A stretch of 32,129 nt of DNA, from positions 1-32,129 of IMG/VR virus record IMGVR_UViG_3300046698_000051. The stretch is one strand, 5' to 3'. Under the pieces are notes generated by a model. That model was given only the letters and a program-made list of their open reading frames with translations, made no database searches and was not told where the DNA came from. Origin of the DNA: a virus. A program made the translations under genes and the position numbers. This document shows positions 1 to 7,800 of this stretch, piece by piece. Each line of letters opens with the position of its first letter. The stretch's first letter is position 1.

Positions 1-68
1 CGGCGGCCCAGGCGGCGGCCCAGGCGGCGGCCCCGGCGGCGGGGCTGGCGGCGGCCCAGGCGGCGGCC
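1..68. repeat. 12-bp tandem repeat coding for AAAW units
   Basis: About 5.5 copies of a 12-base unit (cggcggcccagg and variants) run from base 1 to 68. On the minus strand each unit encodes four residues, mostly Ala-Ala-Ala-Trp, with Ser, Pro and Gly variants. The period is a multiple of three, so copy number can change by slippage without breaking the frame. The array may continue beyond the window. Confidence 0.9.
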
Positions 69-376
69 AACTCCTCGTCTGTCGCCTTACCCCACGCGTG
101 TCGCTCTGCCACCTCAACGGCGTTACGGCTGCAGTGGTCGGTCAGTAGATCCCAGACCTTGCGGCCATCGGCCAGAGGAGTATTGCGCACACACCAACAG
201 GCAAACAGTCGCCAGAGGCGCGGGGTGCCAAGTTTGGCTCTGCCCATGATCCACAACATCCAGTCGGGGTTTTTACAATTGGCCCACACGTCGGCCATCG
301 TCGTGTACTGTTTCGCCCATTCTCGGCCATCAGAACAGGCCGCGTGTTTTTTGCAGAAATCAGCTACTTCGCTCAT
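1..376 (-). CDS. Ala/Trp-repeat protein, putative Imm-5-like (3' end cut by window edge)
   Basis: An open frame begins at ATG 376, preceded by TTTTGGAGACGACA (a good SD), and stays open to base 1, so at least 125 codons are present and the C-terminus is missing. The N-terminal part is Cys- and Trp-rich (start MSEVADFCKKHAACSDG) and continues through LFACWCVRNTPLADG and a VEVAERHAWGKATDEEL stretch. It ends in a four-residue repeat rich in AAAW. From memory, proteins with this layout, a short alpha-helical head followed by Ala-rich AAAW/AAAR repeats, occur in many phages and bacteria and are sometimes annotated as putative immunity (Imm-5-like) proteins; I cannot confirm this without a search. 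It follows the VRR-NUC gene by 18 bases, so it is probably the next gene of the replication operon. Function unknown. Confidence 0.75.
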   Translation of the reverse strand, partial: MSEVADFCKKHAACSDGREWAKQYTTMADVWANCKNPDWMLWIMGRAKLGTPRLWRLFACWCVRNTPLADGRKVWDLLTDHCSRNAVEVAERHAWGKATDEELAAAWAAASPAAGAAAWAAAWAA

Positions 377-394
377 TGTCGTCTCCAAAATGAT

Positions 395-1069
395 TTAGGT
401 TCGCCCGTTGGGGCTATTCGCCGGGGCTGTCAGGAACGCCAGTAGATCGTCCACGTTGTCTCTCACCACAAGGATTACGCCGTAGTTCTCGCGGAAGCGG
501 GCGTGGAAGTCCACCTGCACGTCGCGGAGTTTGTCCGGGCCGACTTTACACTCCACGCCCAGCGGCTTGCCTCGCCAGATTCCGAGAATGTCCGGGGAGC
601 CAGGTTCGCCAAAAGTAACATATCGAGTTTTACCCTTGTACGTCGCGGGCAACGTGCCGGTGTTGTTTTTCCATGCGAATACGTGGTAGAGCTTCAACAG
701 GTTCAAACAGGCGTTCACCAATTCCGTGTGTGTGCGCCCGCTCTTTTGGATTCGCTTGCCGTCCTTGCGGGCCTGGAGGTTGGCCAGATCAGTTGACGAA
801 AAGCTCATATTTTTCTCCTCGCCCTCGCGGGCAGCCGGGCGGTGTCGTCGATTATCTGCCCGTTCGTCAAATCGCTCGCCATCCAAAGCCATAGTCACCA
901 ACCACGGGCGATTCGCCCGCTCCGTCGCGGCGTCGAGGGCGGCGAGTATGTAGGGCGTGGCCTCCTCGACAAAACTGTCAGGGGCGCAGTTGGGCCGGAA
1001 GATTTCAAGATTGTGTACAATCTGTTCTGCCGCCTGTGTCGCCCTCTGTTCGTTTGTCATGTTACTCAT
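395..1069 (-). CDS. VRR-NUC domain nuclease (PD-(D/E)XK), with possible internal start
   Basis: The C-terminal half (about residues 105-212 of 224) matches the VRR-NUC type of PD-(D/E)XK nuclease: E116, the P-D pair at 159-160 in GSPDILG, E173-C-K175, then Q185. In phages such nucleases usually act as Holliday-junction or structure-specific endonucleases during replication or recombination. The start at 1069 has the SD AAGGAGAGATTACACC and overlaps the previous stop as ATGA. The first 87 residues are unrelated to the nuclease. Met88 (position 808) is itself preceded by a strong SD (GGCGAGGAGAAAAAT), so a 137-residue nuclease may also be made separately. Its neighbours, Sak4-like and Cas4-like proteins, fit a DNA-processing module. 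Confidence 0.85.
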   Translation of the reverse strand: MSNMTNEQRATQAAEQIVHNLEIFRPNCAPDSFVEEATPYILAALDAATERANRPWLVTMALDGERFDERADNRRHRPAAREGEEKNMSFSSTDLANLQARKDGKRIQKSGRTHTELVNACLNLLKLYHVFAWKNNTGTLPATYKGKTRYVTFGEPGSPDILGIWRGKPLGVECKVGPDKLRDVQVDFHARFRENYGVILVVRDNVDDLLAFLTAPANSPNGRT

Positions 1070-1311
1070 GGTGTAATCTCTCCTTTCGTGTCACAGGCGG
1101 CAATCTGCTTAACCATCTTTATGGCATCCGCGAACAGTTGACATTTGGCTCGCACGGCGGATTCGAGGTCTTTCCCGTAATCCAACGGGTTTATGACTCG
1201 GCCATTGATCGTAGGCACCATCATGACCTCAATGCTACCATCGGAGCATGTCAGCTTGTCGCCCAGGTGATATTTGATCCGCTTAGCCTCTGCGATAATC
1301 TCGGGCGTCAT
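1066..1311 (-). CDS. hypothetical 81-residue protein
   Basis: The start at 1311 (MTPEIIAEAKRIKYHLGDK) is chosen because AAGGAGCAAGCACC lies just before it; the longer open frame upstream would overlap the previous gene. The protein is small and mixed helical, with two Cys and a KMVKQIAACD C-terminus. Its stop overlaps the start of the VRR-NUC gene as ATGA, so the two are probably translationally coupled. I do not recognise the family. Position suggests a role in, or simple co-expression with, DNA replication or recombination. Confidence 0.75.
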   Translation of the reverse strand: MTPEIIAEAKRIKYHLGDKLTCSDGSIEVMMVPTINGRVINPLDYGKDLESAVRAKCQLFADAIKMVKQIAACDTKGEITP

Positions 1312-1379
1312 GGTGCTTGCTCCTTGTGTCCGGGTTTCATCTTTGGGTGTTCGCCGCACACTCCCGTCCGCTGCGCCTG

Positions 1380-2165
1380 CTAGTACGGAATTGTCAGGTC
1401 GAGCAGCATGGCGTACCACTGCTCGCCGGTGATCGCATCCGTGTCGGTGGTCTTGAACCGCTCTTGGACCTTCGCCCAGAACTCGGTGGTCTGCGCCTCG
1501 TTGCTCTTGTCGGCGTTAAGCTCCTGGAACTTCGCCCAGACCGCCTCGACGGTGGACTTCTCGGCGGGCGCGGGGGCCGACGTTGTTGGCGGCGGGGGCA
1601 AAGGCGCGGCTGCGGCCTTGGGCGCCGGAGTCGGAAGCGGCAACGGCCGGCTCGACGGCTTGGGCAGGGGCTTGGCCGCTGCGGGCGCAGTCGTACCGCC
1701 GTTGGCTTTGACGGCCTGGCCGAACTTACTCTTGAGTGCGGCGAAGGCTCCGGTGTCGAGCTTCTTCACGCCGGCGGCGCGGTTGGGGTCGGCGTCGGCG
1801 GGGTCGATCCACGTCACCTTGCGGCGACTCTTGCCCTCGTAGGTCTCGGAGGCACAGGAGAACTGTATCAAGACGGTGTTGTAGTCGGTGTTATTCAGCG
1901 CTTCGATGTCCTGGCCGTCCCACTTGAACACTTCCTTGACCGAGTCGTAATTCTTGGTCAATTTGCCGTCGCCGCCCAGGAGGACGAGATACGCGGTGAT
2001 CGACTGGTCGTAGTCCTGCCACTCGATCCACGACTTGCTCGTCACGTCGTAGAATTCGGTTGCTCGTAGCGCCAACTCGAATTGCGGGAATCCGCCCTTG
2101 GATCCTGTAACGGCGCTAGCCGTCGGATATCCACGAAATCTTCCGTCTCGATCTACAAGGTTCAT
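1380..2165 (-). CDS. putative single-stranded DNA-binding-like replication protein
   Basis: The 261-residue protein begins MNLVDRDGRFRGYPTA after the SD ACGGAGCAATGAC. Residues about 25-130 look beta-rich and could form an OB-like fold. Residues about 165-205 are a Pro/Ala linker, followed by a C-terminal helical segment (WAKFQELNADK... and a second WAKVQERFK). It lies directly downstream of the Sak4-like ATPase. Sak4 recombinases are known to depend on an SSB, and phage SSBs are often encoded beside them. The SSB assignment therefore rests mainly on context: no diagnostic motif is visible, and the C-terminus (LLDLTIPY) is not the usual acidic SSB tip. It could instead be another annealing or recombination accessory. 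Confidence 0.6.
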   Translation of the reverse strand: MNLVDRDGRFRGYPTASAVTGSKGGFPQFELALRATEFYDVTSKSWIEWQDYDQSITAYLVLLGGDGKLTKNYDSVKEVFKWDGQDIEALNNTDYNTVLIQFSCASETYEGKSRRKVTWIDPADADPNRAAGVKKLDTGAFAALKSKFGQAVKANGGTTAPAAAKPLPKPSSRPLPLPTPAPKAAAAPLPPPPTTSAPAPAEKSTVEAVWAKFQELNADKSNEAQTTEFWAKVQERFKTTDTDAITGEQWYAMLLDLTIPY

Positions 2166-2195
2166 GTCATTGCTCCGTAAAGGGGTTAGGGGTTA

Positions 2196-3119
2196 TTACT
2201 TCTGCTCTTTGCTCGACGCGGTGATGGCTTCCCAGACGACGCCCCACATATCGGCGGGGTTGTCGGGCATGGTGATTTCGGGAGGCATATTGAAACGGTT
2301 GCCGGCGTCGAAGCTCGCGCCCGGCTCGGTGTAGATGATGCGGTTCTTGCCGCCGACGGCCTTGCCCTTCTTGAGTTCTTCCGGCCTGTTGCTCTTTTGG
2401 GTCGTGACTCGCAAGTCGAAAGTTCCGAACAGAATGCAGTCGGCCCAACCGTTCGTCGCCGCCCAAATCCGATCATCGACATCGGACGAAAAGCGGTCAT
2501 AGTCCGCGCCCAGTGGGTTGGGAGTCTTCTTCGTCTTGCAATGCGAAAGCAGCACCACAACAACATCCTGCTTCTCCTGCAATCTGTCGAGGGTTTGCAA
2601 GAGTAAGAACCACTCTCCAGCGGTCGCAAACAAACCCTTTTGGTACGAGCCAAAGCCCGTTTCCGTCATGTCCCCGCCAAAATCGCGGTCGCAAACATGC
2701 CGCCGGCAAAGGCGCTCGAATCCGCCGATTACATCCAAGCCCAGGACCTTAATGCCTTGCGGGTCAACAGTGAGGGCGTCGATCGTCGCTAAAAGGTCGG
2801 CCCATCGCTCCACCACGACGCACGGAATGGCGGGGGCCAAGTTGGCGCCTTGCAAGGTGGTAAGCCCGGTCTCGCCCTGCGCCATGAGGACGCCAGCGCC
2901 CGGTGCCCATGAGACAAACGAGGTCTTGCCCCACTTCTCCTTGGCGATGAGTAGAATGCGATGCTTCTGCCTTTGCGCCTGCGGCCGCGAAAGCTTCAAG
3001 GCCGTGCCCTGTGCAATGGGCGGCGGGGCGGCGGGCATGGGCGCCTTTGGCGGGAGCTTCAGGGGTGGTCTTGCCGCAACGGGCGGCGGTGCTAGCGGTG
3101 CTGCTGGTAACGTGGCCAT
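2196..3119 (-). CDS. Sak4-like RecA-fold ATPase / single-strand annealing protein
   Basis: The start at 3119 (MATLPAAPL) has SD AAGGAGAATAGC and comes one base after the preceding stop; the longer frame would overlap the nuclease. The 307-residue protein opens with a Pro/Ala-rich tail (about 1-38), then a P-loop around residues 59-67 (AKEKWGKTS, Lys65) and a Walker B strand ending in Asp129 (VLGLDVI). A later VVVVLLSHC strand carries a polar residue typical of RecA-fold sensors. This is the AAA_24/Sak4 pattern: short RecA-core proteins that promote strand annealing and recombination in phages. The neighbouring Cas4-like nuclease and possible SSB fit an exonuclease/annealase system. Confidence 0.85.
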   Translation of the reverse strand: MATLPAAPLAPPPVAARPPLKLPPKAPMPAAPPPIAQGTALKLSRPQAQRQKHRILLIAKEKWGKTSFVSWAPGAGVLMAQGETGLTTLQGANLAPAIPCVVVERWADLLATIDALTVDPQGIKVLGLDVIGGFERLCRRHVCDRDFGGDMTETGFGSYQKGLFATAGEWFLLLQTLDRLQEKQDVVVVLLSHCKTKKTPNPLGADYDRFSSDVDDRIWAATNGWADCILFGTFDLRVTTQKSNRPEELKKGKAVGGKNRIIYTEPGASFDAGNRFNMPPEITMPDNPADMWGVVWEAITASSKEQK

Positions 3120-3120
3120 G

Positions 3121-4377
3121 CTATTCTCCTTGGGTTGCGACGGCGGGACTATCCCGCGTCTCTGTGACGTAATCCTGAACCGTGTCCAGCCCCTCGGCAA
3201 GCTCTGGGTGGACAAACGCGATGCGCGTGTACTCTGGCGGCAACTCCGTCAGAGGGTCAAGCTGGTTGAAACAGATCCCGGTGTAGTCGCACTTGGCCGA
3301 GCCGCGGGCGATGCAGGAATCGGCGTTGCGGTAGAACCGCTTTGTGACCGTCATCTCATTGATCGTCTGCATGATCGACCATAGCTCATAGCGGAACGCT
3401 TCGAGGTCGGCTTCCGTGCGGGCGATATCGCGGCGGGCGAAGTAGTATCCGGGGCCTTTGTGCTTGTCGTCTTTCACATGCGTGATTTCGTCAAAGACGC
3501 GAGCGCCGAACATGCGCGGCGATTCTTTTATGGCGAACGGCCAATGCGGAGTAGGGTTGGCCTTCGTCGGTTTCGGCTCCGCGCCGATCTTCACTTCCAC
3601 TGGCAGGCCGTCAACCGTCACGGCCAGATCGCCGGCCTTGCATGAGCCGGTAACTGTCACTGGAAACGTCGCACCGTAGTACCTGCCGTCAACTACAAAG
3701 TCCTTGCTCTCGCCCTGTGTCAACATAGCTGGTTTGATTTGCGGCTTGTGCAGTACGTCGTAGTCCACGCCGTCCACGTCGTAGCCGGCCATGCGAGCCG
3801 CCAGGACGTAGAAGCTGATCTGGTTGTCCAGCCGCAGGCGCGACCAGTAATCGCTCGTCGGGTCGATGCTGTCGCTGGTGGTCTTGTGCTCGCGGACCTT
3901 GAGACGGCCATTAACGAGTACGATCTTGTCGATCTTGCCGCCCATTCGCCACTTGGTAGAGGCGTGGCCGGTGGCGGGGTTGTTGATCGAAAGATTGAAC
4001 AAGATTTCCGTGCGAACTACTTCCGTCGCGGGCTGCGCTTCGTTCCACCAAACGTACCCGGCCAGGCACGAGGCCAGCGTGTAATACTCGACTTGCCAAT
4101 CGGTCGCGTCGATATGGTCGGGGCAATGTTCGTAGGCGTCGTACAACGTGGCCAAGACCGCATCGAGCGTTTGGCCGTTGCCCAGAAGCTCAAGCCCCAG
4201 GTGCCAGTTGCCGCCAAAGCGGAGCGCCTTCTTTTCTTGCACCGACTGGATGCCAAGCTGATATCGCATGTAGTAGAGGAATGGGCACTTTTGGAACGCC
4301 TTGACGCTGCTGTTGGTGATTAGGTTTTTGCCGTCGCCCCAATCCGCTTGAGGCGGTGCTGTTGGTAACGTGGTCAT
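3121..4377 (-). CDS. Cas4/RecB-like PD-(D/E)XK nuclease with Fe-S cysteines
   Basis: In 418 residues the nuclease motifs are His59, Asp150 (GGKIDKI), Glu163-His-Lys165 (VREHKTT) and Gln186-x3-Tyr190 (QISFY). Cys31 near the N-terminus, with Cys355, Cys363 and Cys369 near the C-terminus, form the four-cysteine pattern that holds an iron-sulphur cluster in Cas4 and AddB-type nucleases. Such enzymes resect DNA ends, giving single strands for annealing; here the partner is probably the Sak4-like ATPase encoded next. The SD is AAGGAGAATAGAC, nearly identical to that of the following gene. It lies 111 bases after the small gene ending at 4489, and I see no gene in that gap. Confidence 0.9.
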   Translation of the reverse strand: MTTLPTAPPQADWGDGKNLITNSSVKAFQKCPFLYYMRYQLGIQSVQEKKALRFGGNWHLGLELLGNGQTLDAVLATLYDAYEHCPDHIDATDWQVEYYTLASCLAGYVWWNEAQPATEVVRTEILFNLSINNPATGHASTKWRMGGKIDKIVLVNGRLKVREHKTTSDSIDPTSDYWSRLRLDNQISFYVLAARMAGYDVDGVDYDVLHKPQIKPAMLTQGESKDFVVDGRYYGATFPVTVTGSCKAGDLAVTVDGLPVEVKIGAEPKPTKANPTPHWPFAIKESPRMFGARVFDEITHVKDDKHKGPGYYFARRDIARTEADLEAFRYELWSIMQTINEMTVTKRFYRNADSCIARGSAKCDYTGICFNQLDPLTELPPEYTRIAFVHPELAEGLDTVQDYVTETRDSPAVATQGE

Positions 4378-4488
4378 GTCTATTCTCCTTGAAGGTCGTT
4401 AAAGTTGGGCCGCTACTTGGCTGTTCGTCTGTCTCACCCTGTATCGGGTAGCGTTTACACGTCAGCGCCGTTCGCGGCCCGCGGCGTC

Positions 4489-4725
4489 CTATTTCTTCTT
4501 GGCGTCCTTGCCGCCCTGCTTCGCGCGTCCGTCGCGCGTCATTCCGGCTGTGATAGTGCTGCGCGCCGTCGGGGGCAGTGGTTGCATAAGGTATTCGCGG
4601 ATGATGTTGCGCACGGTGACTGCGAAAGTTTCCTCCCTGTCGTCGGCGATGCTCTGTAGCACTCGTGCCATCGTGCCGGTAAAGACCATCATCTTTTGCA
4701 GTTCTGGTTTCGTCGCTTTAGCCAT
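4489..4725 (-). CDS. hypothetical 78-residue basic protein, first gene of the replication operon
   Basis: Starts MAKATKPELQKMMVF with SD ATGGAGTAATCGAA. The centre could form two helices (about 12-50), and the C-terminus is a Lys-rich tail (GGKDAKKK). The size, basic charge and helical core would suit a small DNA-binding protein of ribbon-helix-helix or similar type, but no family motif is visible. It directly follows the sigma70-like promoter at 4755-4784, so it is likely the first gene expressed from that promoter. Confidence 0.75.
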   Translation of the reverse strand: MAKATKPELQKMMVFTGTMARVLQSIADDREETFAVTVRNIIREYLMQPLPPTARSTITAGMTRDGRAKQGGKDAKKK

Positions 4726-4754
4726 TTCGATTACTCCATAATTTGCTATACTTT

Positions 4755-4784
4755 ACTATAGAACACTATCGACGATATTGTCCA
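4755..4784 (-). promoter_or_regulatory. candidate sigma70 promoter for the replication module
   Basis: On the minus strand TGGACA (4784-4779) and TATAGT (4760-4755) are separated by 18 bases; each differs from the consensus by one base. The site lies in the 141-base AT-richer gap between the ejection-protein gene ending at 4867 and the gene starting at 4725, a natural boundary between virion and replication modules. Inferred from sequence only. Confidence 0.55.
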
Positions 4785-4866
4785 CGAAATTCCGGTAATT
4801 TTTCGCAGATTTTTTGGCGTGAGCCGGTAAGGGCTTGCGGTGTAAGTGGTTACGGCGTGGAAAAAG

Positions 4867-7800
4867 TTATCGAACCTTGCTCTTGCTATTGGTTTTTGGT
4901 CGTAGCATTCTCTGGAAATGCTGGTCTTCTTTGCGCTCTTGCTCTGTTGCTGGTACGGTGATAGGCGAAAAACGCCCATAGGATAGGTCGCCCGTTCCCG
5001 CCCACCGGCCAAAACCCGTCATTTGTTCAACCGCCGAATACAGGTTTTGCGTCATTTGCGATTCGCCCTGTTTGGCTCTGGGAGTGACATGATATCCATA
5101 TATATTTGTGCCGGTCGTAACCAGCAACGCAGTTGAGACGATTGGGCCATCCCACGCTTGCAAACCTGCTCCGGTGATAGCGTGTAGTGCTTTGTCTGCC
5201 GTCTGGTTCCATGCCTGGCCCTGTCGGTAGCCCTGTAATAATGCCTGTAATCCAAACTGGCGCATTCCCCTGCCGACGGGCGTCATACCGATAATATTGA
5301 CGTACTGTGGTCGTCCGGTCTTGGCGTCCTTGCCCCAGTAAGCACAGCCTATGGGGATTCGTGAATCACCGCCGTCTGCATGACCGGTCTTTGCATAATT
5401 CCAGATGGCCACGCCAGCCAATAATGCGGCGTAACGGCCCGCGATTCGCAGCCGCAGGTCTACGGCGGATTTCAGGCTGCTCGCCTTGGCTCCGGGGGAT
5501 AGTCCGCCGAAGACCGCTCGCGTGCCCATGCCGTAGAAGTTCATTGACGCGGTGGCAAATGGCGCTAACTGGTAATCTCGCATCATGCGCATGAAGGCGG
5601 GCTGCGCGGCTCGGTTGTACTGGCCGAATTGGTTGATGAAGTTCCGGCGGTTGCTCGTGGTGTTGAGGTAAGACAATTGGCCGCGATCAAGAATCAGGCC
5701 GCGCGTTTGGGAAAACACATCGTCCATCGTCAATCGTCCAACGTTATCAACAAACTGAATCAGGTTGCCGCCGTAGCGAGGCAAGTTGAACGCTTGCAAG
5801 AGGGCCTTTTTCCCTTGGCCCGGCTTGAATTGTGGGGGCCGGTGACCTTCTCGGAGCGTTCCTATCTCTGCCAATTCGACTAAGCGACCAAGGGTTTCGG
5901 GATCGCGGGCCATGAGCTTGCGGGCATTGTCGAACCAAGCCCCTGCCTTAAACCCAGGGGTATGGAACAATACGCTCATTTGGTTCGATAGGTGGGTAAT
6001 GCCTTCAGATAGCCCCCACAACGCGCAAGTATTCGTGAATTTGGCAATTTCTGATATAACCGGCTTACTAAATTCGGAACTCATTTGCAGGGCATCTTTG
6101 GTTTCATTCCACAATTCCTTTTTTACCCAATAGTTTTCTTGTTCCACGACATGTTCGCCCGCCGGGGTCACGACGACAACCTTCGTGAAGATGTCTCTCG
6201 GCAGCCGTTTATAATTCTCCGCGACCTGGGCGGACACATCCCGGCCGGCCCGCAATCTGAATCCCGCACCGCTGGTTTGAAGCTCGGCGAGGAATTGGTT
6301 CTTGAGCGCGGGGAAAATCTTCGACGCGAGCGAATCGTCCAAGATGTCCTTGATGTCGAACTTGTATGCTGTGGCCGTGCCCCTGGCCTCTTTGCTGTAT
6401 TTGGTGTACCCAGCCTCGCTGGTGCCGACGCCGGCGGGCGCGGGCTTGTTGATGCTTCCCTGTTCCAACTCCGCGTCTCGCCAGTAGGCGAGGCTGATCC
6501 GTATGCCGGTGTGGAAGCCGCGGGCACCCTTGGCGCGAAGATCATCCAGTGAGATGTTCTTGGCCGATGCGAAGTAATTGTCGATCTTGGGGTTGATAAT
6601 TTCCCTGAAAATCTTCGCGGCCTTCTTAAACTCGTCGGTATCCAGGTAATCGAGCCACTCCTTCTCCGTCTTGAACGGGCAATCTTTCGTGCCGATAATG
6701 CTCTTGGCGTCCTGCTTGAACAGGTTCAATTGCTCATTAAGGTTGGTGGTGAACTTGGCGGGATCGAACTCACCTTCATAGAACTTGTCGAATAAGCCGC
6801 TTTGGAGTTTGCCCATTGCCTCCTGGAATTCTTCATCGGTTAGGTCTCCAAACAACTCCCTTTGGTTCTCGGTCATCCACTTTGTAAAGTTGGCCTCGAC
6901 CGCCTGAGCGCTGAAGTCTTTGCCAAGCCCCAACGACATTTGTTCGCCCACAAACGTGTCAACCAAGCTCTTGCGATTGTTTCGCAGCGATAGCAGATTG
7001 TCTTCGACCAGGGCACAACCGATTCGCGTACGGAGCGCCCGTGCATTGTCTTTGTATGTCTTGGTCTGCCGCTCGAAGAATCCGGCCTTGGGCTCCAAGA
7101 GCGAAACAAAGTGATCGAGAGTCTGCGCCTGCAAGGCGCGGTACGAAACAAGAGACGCCGCCCTATCACCCAGCACGTCGCCTTCTCTGGTCAGAGCGGG
7201 GAACATCTGGCCAAACATCATATTCACTTCGTCGCCGATCTTTTGTGCGAGTTTAAGTGCCTTACCGCCCGTTTCGCGGAGCTTGCCGGTGTCAACATAC
7301 CCACCCTCGTCAGACAAGACTTCTTTGGCACCGGCAACGGTGGCTTCCAACAAGTCCATCGCAGGCCGTGGTTGACCAGGCAAGGGATCTTCCATACCGT
7401 CGAAGAGGTTGCCGCCCTTGGTCTGCCGGTCGAACGCTTCTCGGATTTCCGGCATGGGGTTGCCTGGATTATTCAAGAGGCCGTCCATATCGGCCTTGTG
7501 AGTTTCCTTTAGTGCCCAGAACAAATCTTCCGCGCTGGCGATACCGTTGGAGTCGTTGAACAAATCCGTCGCGGCATCGTGCAGGGCAGGCTTGATCGCC
7601 ACTTCGCCCGTCGCGGCCTCTGTAACTTCGCCTTTGCCAATGCCAAGATCGCCAGTCTTACCGCTGATCGGCTTCCCCTCGACCGGGCGGCCAAACAGGT
7701 CAGTCGGGGAAGACTCTTGGAGCATTTGCAATTCGCTTATCGCATTATCAATATCAAATCCCCCAGGCAATGCAACCGCCGCCCGCCCCTTCTTTCCAGC

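Noticed and set aside
142-330. 62-codon minus-strand frame
   Set aside because: It is an out-of-frame shadow of the Ala/Trp-repeat gene 1-376, which has a clear SD, start and coherent protein.
1317-2069. 250-codon plus-strand frame rich in Gly/Arg/Leu
   Set aside because: It is antisense to the SSB-like gene; its odd composition follows from the Pro/Ala codons on the other strand.
2518-3384. 288-codon open frame on the plus strand
   Set aside because: It lies opposite the Sak4-like and Cas4-like genes, has no good SD, and its product is unlike known proteins. High GC makes long antisense frames common here.
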